Position numbers and translations under genes: made by a program
In this document: in pieces, positions 1 to 11,363 of the stretch
How the letters are laid out: every line of letters begins with the position of its first letter
Numbering within the stretch: the stretch's first letter is position 1
Notes under the pieces: generated by a model
Database searches by the model: none
What the model saw: the letters and a program-made list of their open reading frames with translations, nothing else
Told to the model about the DNA's origin: nothing
Origin: Pratylenchus scribneri
Lineage: Eukaryota; Nematoda; Chromadorea; Rhabditida; Pratylenchidae
Reading direction: 5' to 3'
NCBI GenBank assembly: GCA_030063045.1
Contig: JAQSEB010000012.1
Span: 1 to 64,000 of the forward strand
Length of the DNA: 64,000 bases

Positions 1-2691
1 TGAGAAAAACGAAGACACATATATGAGAAAACAAAAATAATGTTGAAAAAATAAAACAAGTGAAAAATTATATATAAATTTTTGTTACTGAAATTTTTTT
101 GGCATTATTTTCTAATGGTTATACAACTTAGCCATAACATTTTGTAACGACTTGGATTTAAATTTCACTTATTAAATGTTTTGGCAAGTTTCGTTTTTTT
201 TTGTTAAAAATCCTTCTTTAGCAGTTTTGACATTGGCAATGCCGATTTTTTCGATACAGAAGTTTAAATAAAATGTTACTTCTACTTTTTATCTCTCTAA
301 AAGTAAAAAATTTTAAAATAAATATTCAAACCATAAAGCAATCACAATGCTTTCAATAGATTTATCTGGTTGCTAACAAGTTTCTGATTGTTAAACGGAA
401 CCACAAACCACAAAACCGATGATATGATTAACGGCATAATTTTTTATGATTAATTTAAGATTGGCGTTGCCCAAATAAATGCTATCGATTTGGAACTGTA
501 CAAAGTGGTAGAGGGCAAAAAATTCACGCAAATTAATGAAATAGCATCTTACGATTTTAAAGAGGCAGCAAAATTAATTAAAATCGGCATTTGCTGGTTT
601 ATTCATTTACGCGAATCCATTTTCTACACTTTTCTCTCCGCCTCATCCCATCAAAAAAGCGGCAATCTACAGGTTAGAAATTTCTTTTGTAATTTTGAAT
701 CTTTTTTGTAATTTTGAATTATGTGCTTAAAAAATTTGAATAATTAGAAAAATTTTCCAACAATTTTTTCGAAAATAACTTTTGATGCTTAACTTGAAAT
801 ATGCAATTTTTTTCAGTGTTTTTCCATCTTGTAAGGGTGAAATGCTAATTTTTAAAAATATTTGGGAATCTATCTATGACTAATAATTAGCTAAGGCATA
901 AATAGATCATTAATATACCATTTATTTGACTTTTAAGATGTGTTTTTAAAAATAATTTCTACTAATTAAGGAGGATTATAATTTTAAAAATTTAAGAATT
1001 TGGCTTTTGAGCAACAAAGATTGCAAAATGGAATTTTGGATGGTAATAAAAGCGAAAATTATATTTTTTCAAAATATGATGATGGCACCAGAATTGCCCA
1101 AATTTGGATGGAATCAGCCGACCATTATTGTCGCCCTGATCAGTCACAATTCAATGAATTTTTGAAGATATGCAAGGTATAACAAAATCTTTTCAATAAT
1201 TATCAACTTCCTATTAAATTCTTAAAATATTCCAGTTTGAAATGAACAATCTACAATATATGACCTTTCACAAATTGTTGACAATGGAAAATGGGGAATT
1301 TGTTCGCAAATATGAAAATTTTGTGGAAAAGAATGGCGGTAAATCTATAGCTGTAACCAGGGTCATCTACAAGGTGTCGACACTTCTTGGTGTTCATCTG
1401 TTCAAAAAATTGACGAAAGAATTTCCGAATTTGCTCAATTTGGGTAAACAACGAACTGAATAAATGGGGAAAAATATTATTAGACAAGCATCCGTTTAGA
1501 TTCAATTAAAATGGGTTTTATTCATTTTAAAACTGTTGACATTTAGGATAAAAAGTAAAAACTATTCATTTAGAAAATTGATTTTATTTTTATGTTAGCT
1601 GATTTTAATTTTTTTTATAATTAATTCGGTTATGATTCCACAAAAAAATTGTTTCAATTCCAATATTTTTGAAACATTTAAGAAAAATTTTTTAAAATTA
1701 AAAAATTCTTTTCAGCTCATGAAACATTTTACATTATCCAGTCGGAAGTTTTCCGTGATGCAATTTTCGATGTTCAATTATTTAAGGGCTCCTATCAGAG
1801 CCACAAGCATGCTTTGCTAGAAATCCTTCACTTTTTCGACTATTACACCTTGATGGAATCAATTGAGCAATCTGCTAAAGATTATTCTAAAGAAATACTA
1901 AAAGCATCCGCAAATGCGTATGATTTTCGAAAGCAGCTATTCCGTGAATTGAATAATCATAAACAGCAATTTTATAAACAACTCTTGAATTGTCGTGAAT
2001 TGGAAAGCAGCAACAATGAAAGGTCGTCAATTTTGGGACAGGCATTGGAAGGCAGATGTATTCTGAACGTATTTTGCCGAGTGCAAAATTTGTTCAGTGA
2101 AATCAGTATAAAAAATGAGGATAAGAACTTGATAAACATTGAGGGCAAATATCACTATTATGGATTGGAAGAATGCGAACAAATGATAAGTTTATTTTAA
2201 TTTTAAAATAAAATAATTATATAACAATTTCACAAACGAAATGTTCGCGGCGAATTGTTAATTCATTCATTACAAAATCAAGCAGAATTTAATACCGACT
2301 TCATTGAGAAATATACAAACATATACAATGGTAAGTGCCATTTTGATTGAAAAATTAAATCTCATTTATATGAGTCAATTATCAATTTTAAAATAAAAAA
2401 GGGACAATGCAACTACAAATGTAGTCGATTCCAGAATAGTGCAAATGTAGAAATATTAAAAAAAAAGATAATAAAAATATAGGATTAAAAATTTAAAAAA
2501 AAACTTTTGTATTTGATTTTCCAAAAATTATATGTTTTTGTTCGTTCAAATATTTTTTGTTTCAATTCTGGCAAATTTTTGTTCTTCCAATTTTGCATTT
2601 TCTTTTGTTTTTGTTCATCCAAACATTTTGTGTTTTTGTTCATCTATACATTTTGTGTTTTTGTTCATCCAAACATTTTGTGTTTTTGTTC
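1..2691. repeat. Palindrome 1, left arm (likely ancestral)
   Basis: Every stretch compared here equals the reverse complement of 8484-11174 (x pairs with 11175-x), including all open frames, with no mismatch seen. Identity stops after 2691, where this side continues ATCCAAATA and the partner continues CCCCAAAC, both inside minisatellite units. The outer end is not visible because position 1 still pairs with 11174. This arm runs straight into the rest of the intact gene at 460-7100, so it is probably the original copy. Confidence 0.93.
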
Positions 2692-5600
2692 ATCCAAATA
2701 TTTTGTGTTTTTGTTCATCCAAACATTTTGTGTTTTTGTTCATCCAAACTTTTTGTGTTTTTGTTCATCCAAACATTTTGTGTTTTTGTTCATCCAAACT
2801 TTTTGTGTTTTTGTTCATCCAAATATTTTGTGTTTTTGTTCATCCAAACTTTTTGTGTTTTTGTTCATCCAAACATTTTGTGTTTTTGTTCATCCAAACA
2901 TTTTGTGTTTTTGTTCATCCAAACATTTTGTGTTTTTGTTCATCCAAATATTTTGTGTTTTTGTTCATCCAAACATTTTGTGTTTTTGTTCATCTATACA
3001 TTTTGTGTTTTTGTTCATCCAAACATTTTGTGTTTTTGTTCATCCAAATATTTTGTGTTTTTGTTCTTCCAAACATTTTGTGTTTTTGTTCATCCAAATT
3101 GTGTTTTTGTTCATCCAAACATTTTGTGTTTTTGTTCATCCAAACATTTTCTATTTTTGTTCTTCCAAACATTTTGTGTTTTTGTTCATCCAAACTTTTT
3201 GTGTTTTTGTTCATCCAAACATTTTGTGTTTTTGTTCATCCAAACATTTTGAGTTTTTGTTCATCCAAACTTTTTGTGTTTTTGTTCATCCAAACATTTT
3301 CTATTTTTGTTCTTCCAAACATTTTGTGTTTTTGTTCATCCAAATTGTGTTTTTGTTCATCCAAACATTTTGTGTTTTTGTTCATCCAAACTTTTTGTGT
3401 TTTTGTTCATCCAAACATTTTCTATTTTTGTTCTTCCAAACATTTTGTGTTTTTGTTCATCCAAACTTTTTGTGTTTTTGTTCATCCAAACATTTTGTGT
3501 TTTTGTTCATCCAAACATTTTGTGTTTTTGTTCATCCAAACATTTTGTGTTTTTGTTCATCCAAACATTTTGTGTTTTTGTTCATCCAAACTTTTTGTGT
3601 TTTTGTTCATCCAAACATTTTGTGTTTTTGTTCATCCAAACATTTTGTGTTTTTGTTCATCCAAACATTTTGTGTTTTTGTTCATCCAAACATTTTGTGT
3701 TTTTGTTCATCCAAACATTTTGTGTTTTTGTTCATCCAAATATTTTGTGTTTTTGTTCTTCCAAACATTTTGTGTTTTTGTTCATCCAAATTGTGTTTTT
3801 GTTCATCCAAACATTTTGTGTTTTTGTTCATCCAAACTTTTTGTGTTTTTGTTCATCCAAACATTTTCTATTTTTGTTCTTCCAAACATTTTGTGTTTTT
3901 GTTCATCCAAACTTTTTGTGTTTTTGTTCATCCAAACATTTTGTGTTTTTGTTCATCCAAACATTTTGAGTTTTTGTTCATCCAAACTTTTTGTGTTTTT
4001 GTTCATCCAAACATTTTCTATTTTTGTTCTTCCAAACATTTTGTGTTTTTGTTCATCCAAATTGTGTTTTTGTTCATCCAAACATTTTGTGTTTTTGTTC
4101 ATCCAAACTTTTTGTGTTTTTGTTCATCCAAACATTTTCTATTTTTGTTCTTCCAAACATTTTGTGTTTTTGTTCATCCAAACTTTTTGTGTTTTTGTTC
4201 ATCCAAACATTTTGTGTTTTTGTTCATCCAAACATTTTGTGTTTTTGTTCATCCAAACATTTTGTGTTTTTGTTCATCCAAACATTTTGTGTTTTTGTTC
4301 ATCCAAACTTTTTGTGTTTTTGTTCATCCAAACATTTTGTGTTTTTGTTCATCCAAACATTTTGTGTTTTTGTTCATCCAAACATTTTGTGTTTTTGTTC
4401 ATCCAAACTTTTTGTGTTTTTGTTCATCCAAACATTTTGTGTTTTTGTTCATCCAAACATTTTGTGTTTTTGTTCATCCAAACATTTTGTGTTTTTGTTC
4501 ATCCAAACTTTTTGTGTTTTTGTTCATCCAAACATTTTCTATTTTTGTTCTTCCAAACATTTTGTGTTTTTGTTAATCTAAACATTTTGTGTTTTTGTTT
4601 TTCCAAAGATTTTGTGTTTTTGTTTTTCCAAAGATTTTGTGTTTTTGTTCTTCCTTTATATTTTCCACAATTTTTTTTTGTTTTTCCAAACTTTTTTTTT
4701 ATTTTTCTTTTTTTTTATTTCATGCTTCTAAAACGTATCCTCAAAAACAAATATTAATTGAAAAAATTAAATTTAAATTCAAATTTGCACCATTATGGAA
4801 TTGCCCATATTTTTATCATTGTGAAATAGATTTATCATATCATTATGAACATAGAGAACTTAACTGATTTTAATATTAATATTTTATTATCAAAAAAAGA
4901 ATAAAATAAACTCAGATTTATATAAAAGCCATTTAAAAATTTTCTGTTTTTTTATAGAATCAACAAAAAACCTAATTAAATGGGCATTTGATATTCGTGA
5001 AAAGAGAATGGACGAAAATGTTGATGATAAAATGACAAATGTGCCTTGGCTTTTAAATACATCACCTAGTATTGATATAGAATTTCGGAAGCAACAAATG
5101 GCTAGAAACTTAACGGCCGGTAAGCTCAAAAATAAAATTTTTTTTATATCCAAAAAAATTATTTTTATTTATAGATATAATTGCTGAAAATTTGATACCA
5201 CTTTTATTGAACGACAATTTTTCCGATTGGCCTACCATTCAATCCGTAGTGATACTTATTCCTTTTAGGGGAATAATAACCCTAACTTTCAAAAAACTTC
5301 AACCGACTTTGGTGAAATTGGCTAAAAAGGAGCTTGTTGAGGATGAAAATGCATTGGACCTTATTATAAATGCTAGAAAAATTTTGACTCTAGAAAAAAT
5401 ATTCATAGAAATCAGAGAAATGAAACCGATTCAGGAATTGTGCCATTTGTTGGTTTTAAGCCAGCATCTTCTCTTTACAATAGGAAATATGGAAGATGAA
5501 TTGAAATACAACGAACAATTCCAACATATTATAAATGATTTGGGTGAAATTCACAATTCGAATGTGGCATTTGATGAGGGTTTGTGGTAGATCAGTGATA

Positions 5601-7100
5601 AAATAATCAGATATGCCGAGTGGGCCAAAATTTGGCCAAAAAATTTTGACACTTTTTTCGAGTTTCGAAATATAGGAGGAATCTTCACTTTTCAATTTTA
5701 AATTTTATGTTACTCAAGTCCATGATGACGATAATCCAAAAATAAACTCAGGTTCATGATCAGCCATTAAAATTACTCATATTAGGGCACGAATTTCACA
5801 ATTTTTTGTTTGATGAGTCGTATAACCGAAAATAACCGAATACTGGGTACTGGCATCCATTTTTCTCTTATCAACATTTATGCCAATCTTGTTAAGCCCA
5901 ATGTCAACATTTACAAGGATTGATAAATAAACATTGTAGATGTTGGCATTTCGCTACTTATTAAGATGGCTAAAATGTACACTGAAATAAGGTTGAAATC
6001 CTTGTATAATAATTATTCGAATTTTTCTTGTCCATAAATATCTATAAGTAATTTTTCAGATGTGACTTCTGACAAGCTAATAACAATTGAATATTTGAAT
6101 TTATATTGCCAAAATGTGGAGAGACGTCAAAAATTATTTCGAAAAAATCGATTTGCAATGGAGGCTATGGCGGCCAGTGAATTGCAAGTTATGTTTTTTA
6201 CCAATACCCTTGGCATGGCAGATTATCATTTGGCGATGGAGTTGCCGGCAAAATTGATCAAAATTGCTGGCATTGAAGGATTCATGGGCATTGCCAGGAA
6301 ACATTCATTGATTATGACAAATTGTAAGTTTCATTCACTAATAAGACTTTTATTTTGCAATTATATTTTTTAATATTTACGGTAGATTAAGATGTTATTA
6401 GTTACTGTAGCCGAAAGTATACTCGATATATCTATTTTAATTAGAAATTAGAGTCAATCGTTGGAATGTTTAGCATGATTCGATGTTTTTTTGGTACAAA
6501 AATCCTGCAATCTGGCACTATTTTAGAAATAAGGAAAATTTTTCATATCCATATTCCGGTTCCAAATTTTGCAAATTTGATTTCAATGGGTGGGCTTTAA
6601 TTGACATAAAGGAAAGCCTAAAAATATACTCAATACTATGTAGTTACTAGTTGTTACCATATTTCCATATATTAAAACTAACATTATTATTTTCAATAAT
6701 GGATAAAAGAGAATTCAATTGTTAAGCGAAAATAGAAAAATGAAATTAAAATTGCTACAAAAAATATTTAAATTTTTGGCATTTTATTAAAAATTCTCCA
6801 TCAAAATTTCAAAGAAAATCAATTTAATACTATTCTATAATCAAAAAAAATTTGCTGTTTATACCTTCAAATATCAATGGACAAAATAACATAAATTTCC
6901 TTCAAGTTGTCAACATAAAAACTGTGCAAGCAATTTTATTCCGTAATGGCTTTATTCGCTTTGGAAATAATGAAGAAATGGGAGGAAATTTGGAAGAAAA
7001 TGAAAGAAAAAACAGAATAGAAGAGAAAAAAATTTCTATAATGCTCGATTTAATTTTATTCCAACTCAAATTGGAACAAAATGCCCAAATAGGTTGTTAA
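460..7100 (+). CDS. Unrecognised nine-exon gene spanning palindrome 1 (5' end not found)
   Basis: I do not recognise the product. Nine exons keep one frame: 460-672, 997-1176, 1236-1443, 1716-2189, 2286-2330, 4958-5119, 5175-5579, 6060-6323 and 6907-7100 (stop TAA). They sum to 2145 bases, exactly 715 codons, and all junctions are phase-compatible, which is good evidence for a real gene. The protein is charged, looks mostly helical, and shows no P-loop, zinc finger or signal peptide that I can see. No start codon was found before the acceptor at 459, so a first exon lies upstream or outside the window. Intron 5 (2331-4957) holds a 2 kb minisatellite. Exons 1-5 are in the left palindrome arm and exons 6-9 in the spacer; this is the only complete copy in view. 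Exact ends of exons 4, 5 and 9 are the least certain. Confidence 0.7.
2600..4660 (+). repeat. 25-bp minisatellite A in intron 5, with higher-order repeats
   Basis: The unit is CATTTTGTGTTTTTGTTCATCCAAA with variants (CTTTTTG, TATTTTG, CTATTTTTGTTCTTC), roughly 80 copies. Some units are shortened to 17 bp (around 3091, 3340, 3790 and 4059). Because 25 is not a multiple of 3 and the unit has no stop in any frame, all three frames stay open for up to 741 codons; these are not genes. A block starting near 3274 recurs near 3991, a 717-bp higher-order period (28 x 25 + 17). Confidence 0.95.
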
Positions 7101-7349
7101 TTTTATTGAATTAATAATTTTAAAATAGTAAGAAAATCATAAAGCTTCAGTTTTTTAAAATTTTACCTAGATCGATCTTTTACCGGTAAAGGGTCAATTT
7201 TGCTAAAAACTAAGAATGTTGAAAATTTAGAAGACTGTTCAATAATGGTAAAATGCATATATAATTTTTTATAAATAAATTTATAAAAAATATTTATAAC
7301 AAATTATTTTAAGCCAGAATGAAGTATAAATTCCATAAAATTTTTTAAA
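7101..7349. other. AT-rich 3' flank, nothing recognised
   Basis: AT-rich sequence between the stop codon of the unrecognised gene and minisatellite B. It presumably holds the 3' UTR and polyadenylation site. No other feature seen. Confidence 0.4.
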
Positions 7350-8483
7350 AAGGATAAAATGTTTGGGGAAATAAAAACATAAAATGCTTAGGAAAACAAA
7401 ATCATAAATGTTTGGGAAAAAATAAACATAAATGTTTGGGAAAAAATAAACATAAATGTTTGGGAAAAAATAAACATAAATGTTTGGGAAAAAAATAAAC
7501 ATAAATATTTGGGAAAAAATAAACATAATGTTTGGGAAACAAAAACATAAATGTTTGGGGAACAAAAACATAAAAGTTTGGGGAACAAAAACATAAAATG
7601 TTTGGGAAAACAAAAACATAAAATGTTTAAAACAAAAACATAAAATGTTTGGGAAAACAAAAACATAAAATGTTTAAAACAAAAACATAAAATGTTTGGG
7701 AAAACAAAAACATAAAATGTTTGGGAAAACAAAAAAATAAAATGTTTGGGAAAAAATAAACATAAATGTTTGGGAAAAAATAAACATAAATGTTTGGGAA
7801 AAAATAAACATAAATGTTTGGGAAAACAAAAACATAAAATGTTTGGGAAAACAAAAACATAAATGTTTGGGGAACAAAAACATAAAAGTTTGGGGAACAA
7901 AAACATAAATGTTTGGGAAACAAAAACATAAATGTTTGGGAAACAAAAACATAAATGTTTGGGGAACAAAAACATAAATGTTTGGGAAAACAAAAACATA
8001 AATGTTTGGGGAACAAAAACATAAATGTTTGGGGAACAAAAACATAAATGTTTGGGAAAAAATAAACATAAATGTTTGGGAAAAAAATAAACATAAATAT
8101 TTGGGAAAAAATAAACATAAATGTTTGGGAAACAAAAACATAAAATGTTTGGGAAAACAAAAACATAAATGTTTGGGGAACAAAAACATAAAAGTTTGGG
8201 GAACAAAAACATAAATGTTTGGGAAACAAAAACATAAATGTTTGGGAAACAAAAACATAAATGTTTGGGGAACAAAAACATAAATGTTTGGGAAAACAAA
8301 AACATAAATGTTTGGGGAACAAAAACATAAATGTTTGGGGAACAAAAACATAAATGTTTGGGAAAAAATAAACATAAATGTTTGGGAAAAAAATAAACAT
8401 AAATATTTGGGAAAAAATAAACATAAATGTTTGGGAAACAAAAACATAAAATGTTTGGGAAAACAAAAACATAAATGTTTGGG
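7350..8483 (-). repeat. 22-26 bp minisatellite B, inverted relative of array A
   Basis: On the plus strand the unit is AACATAAATGTTTGGGGAAC with variants (GGGAAAACAAA, GGGAAAAAATAAA). Reverse-complemented it reads like the array A unit with CCC in place of ATCC, so arrays A and B are diverged inverted repeats flanking exons 6-9. A 306-bp higher-order period is visible (a block beginning near 8002 recurs near 8308). The palindrome junction at 8484 lies at the point where B-type units turn into A-type units. Long open frames through it on the minus strand are repeat artefacts. Confidence 0.93.
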
Positions 8484-11174
8484 GAACAAAAACACAAAAT
8501 GTTTGGATGAACAAAAACACAAAATGTATAGATGAACAAAAACACAAAATGTTTGGATGAACAAAAACAAAAGAAAATGCAAAATTGGAAGAACAAAAAT
8601 TTGCCAGAATTGAAACAAAAAATATTTGAACGAACAAAAACATATAATTTTTGGAAAATCAAATACAAAAGTTTTTTTTTAAATTTTTAATCCTATATTT
8701 TTATTATCTTTTTTTTTAATATTTCTACATTTGCACTATTCTGGAATCGACTACATTTGTAGTTGCATTGTCCCTTTTTTATTTTAAAATTGATAATTGA
8801 CTCATATAAATGAGATTTAATTTTTCAATCAAAATGGCACTTACCATTGTATATGTTTGTATATTTCTCAATGAAGTCGGTATTAAATTCTGCTTGATTT
8901 TGTAATGAATGAATTAACAATTCGCCGCGAACATTTCGTTTGTGAAATTGTTATATAATTATTTTATTTTAAAATTAAAATAAACTTATCATTTGTTCGC
9001 ATTCTTCCAATCCATAATAGTGATATTTGCCCTCAATGTTTATCAAGTTCTTATCCTCATTTTTTATACTGATTTCACTGAACAAATTTTGCACTCGGCA
9101 AAATACGTTCAGAATACATCTGCCTTCCAATGCCTGTCCCAAAATTGACGACCTTTCATTGTTGCTGCTTTCCAATTCACGACAATTCAAGAGTTGTTTA
9201 TAAAATTGCTGTTTATGATTATTCAATTCACGGAATAGCTGCTTTCGAAAATCATACGCATTTGCGGATGCTTTTAGTATTTCTTTAGAATAATCTTTAG
9301 CAGATTGCTCAATTGATTCCATCAAGGTGTAATAGTCGAAAAAGTGAAGGATTTCTAGCAAAGCATGCTTGTGGCTCTGATAGGAGCCCTTAAATAATTG
9401 AACATCGAAAATTGCATCACGGAAAACTTCCGACTGGATAATGTAAAATGTTTCATGAGCTGAAAAGAATTTTTTAATTTTAAAAAATTTTTCTTAAATG
9501 TTTCAAAAATATTGGAATTGAAACAATTTTTTTGTGGAATCATAACCGAATTAATTATAAAAAAAATTAAAATCAGCTAACATAAAAATAAAATCAATTT
9601 TCTAAATGAATAGTTTTTACTTTTTATCCTAAATGTCAACAGTTTTAAAATGAATAAAACCCATTTTAATTGAATCTAAACGGATGCTTGTCTAATAATA
9701 TTTTTCCCCATTTATTCAGTTCGTTGTTTACCCAAATTGAGCAAATTCGGAAATTCTTTCGTCAATTTTTTGAACAGATGAACACCAAGAAGTGTCGACA
9801 CCTTGTAGATGACCCTGGTTACAGCTATAGATTTACCGCCATTCTTTTCCACAAAATTTTCATATTTGCGAACAAATTCCCCATTTTCCATTGTCAACAA
9901 TTTGTGAAAGGTCATATATTGTAGATTGTTCATTTCAAACTGGAATATTTTAAGAATTTAATAGGAAGTTGATAATTATTGAAAAGATTTTGTTATACCT
10001 TGCATATCTTCAAAAATTCATTGAATTGTGACTGATCAGGGCGACAATAATGGTCGGCTGATTCCATCCAAATTTGGGCAATTCTGGTGCCATCATCATA
10101 TTTTGAAAAAATATAATTTTCGCTTTTATTACCATCCAAAATTCCATTTTGCAATCTTTGTTGCTCAAAAGCCAAATTCTTAAATTTTTAAAATTATAAT
10201 CCTCCTTAATTAGTAGAAATTATTTTTAAAAACACATCTTAAAAGTCAAATAAATGGTATATTAATGATCTATTTATGCCTTAGCTAATTATTAGTCATA
10301 GATAGATTCCCAAATATTTTTAAAAATTAGCATTTCACCCTTACAAGATGGAAAAACACTGAAAAAAATTGCATATTTCAAGTTAAGCATCAAAAGTTAT
10401 TTTCGAAAAAATTGTTGGAAAATTTTTCTAATTATTCAAATTTTTTAAGCACATAATTCAAAATTACAAAAAAGATTCAAAATTACAAAAGAAATTTCTA
10501 ACCTGTAGATTGCCGCTTTTTTGATGGGATGAGGCGGAGAGAAAAGTGTAGAAAATGGATTCGCGTAAATGAATAAACCAGCAAATGCCGATTTTAATTA
10601 ATTTTGCTGCCTCTTTAAAATCGTAAGATGCTATTTCATTAATTTGCGTGAATTTTTTGCCCTCTACCACTTTGTACAGTTCCAAATCGATAGCATTTAT
10701 TTGGGCAACGCCAATCTTAAATTAATCATAAAAAATTATGCCGTTAATCATATCATCGGTTTTGTGGTTTGTGGTTCCGTTTAACAATCAGAAACTTGTT
10801 AGCAACCAGATAAATCTATTGAAAGCATTGTGATTGCTTTATGGTTTGAATATTTATTTTAAAATTTTTTACTTTTAGAGAGATAAAAAGTAGAAGTAAC
10901 ATTTTATTTAAACTTCTGTATCGAAAAAATCGGCATTGCCAATGTCAAAACTGCTAAAGAAGGATTTTTAACAAAAAAAAACGAAACTTGCCAAAACATT
11001 TAATAAGTGAAATTTAAATCCAAGTCGTTACAAAATGTTATGGCTAAGTTGTATAACCATTAGAAAATAATGCCAAAAAAATTTCAGTAACAAAAATTTA
11101 TATATAATTTTTCACTTGTTTTATTTTTTCAACATTATTTTTGTTTTCTCATATATGTGTCTTCGTTTTTCTCA
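8484..11174. repeat. Palindrome 1, right arm (likely derived copy)
   Basis: Inverted partner of 1-2691. The inner end lies in a minisatellite at the point where units of the GGGGAACAAAAACATAAATG type change to the GGATGAACAAAAACACAAAATG type. The outer visible end abuts another stretch of related minisatellite from 11175. The gene it carries (exons 1-5 of the unrecognised gene) is not continued by exons 6-9, which suggests this arm is the copy. Confidence 0.93.
8845..10715 (-). pseudogene. 3'-truncated mirror copy of the 460-7100 gene (exons 1-5 only)
   Basis: Exact reverse copy of exons 1-5 (10503-10715, 9999-10178, 9732-9939, 8986-9459, 8845-8889). Reading on from 8845 on the minus strand, the intron enters the minisatellite at 8484 and never reaches exons 6-9, which exist only once at 4958-7100. 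If transcribed it would give about the first 375 codons followed by intron-derived sequence. Whether it is expressed cannot be told. No frame-breaking change is seen in the retained exons, so the duplication is young or kept identical by gene conversion. Confidence 0.75.
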
Positions 11175-11335
11175 AAATTTTTGTTTTTGTTTTCCCAAAC
11201 ATTTGTTTTTGTTTTCCAAACATTCATTTATATTTTTGTTTTCCTAAACATTTGTTTTTCCTTTCCCAAATATTTATGTTTTTCTTTTCCCAAACATTTA
11301 CGTTATTTTCAAATATTTGCGTTTTTTCTTTCGAA
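11175..11335 (+). repeat. Short degenerate minisatellite C at the outer end of palindrome 1
   Basis: Four to six imperfect units of the type TTTTTGTTTTCCCAAACATTTG, the same family as arrays A and B. It begins at the last base whose mirror partner is inside the window. The palindrome arm may therefore be bounded by minisatellites at both ends, but the matching left end lies outside the window. Short open frames here are repeat artefacts. Confidence 0.7.
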
Positions 11336-11363
11336 ATTTTTTCCCAAAAATTTTTTAATAAAA

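Noticed and set aside
2507..4757. Giant open frames of 689 and 741 codons (Phe/Cys/Val-rich 25-residue repeat)
   Set aside because: Produced by a stop-free 25-bp minisatellite; all three forward frames are open together, and the array lies inside an intron.
7350..8483. CRISPR array (regular short repeats)
   Set aside because: No unique spacers between units, no cas genes, eukaryotic gene structure; it is a minisatellite.
7388..8668. Minus-strand frames of 314-426 codons
   Set aside because: Same effect in minisatellite B; the frames run across the palindrome junction into repeat units.
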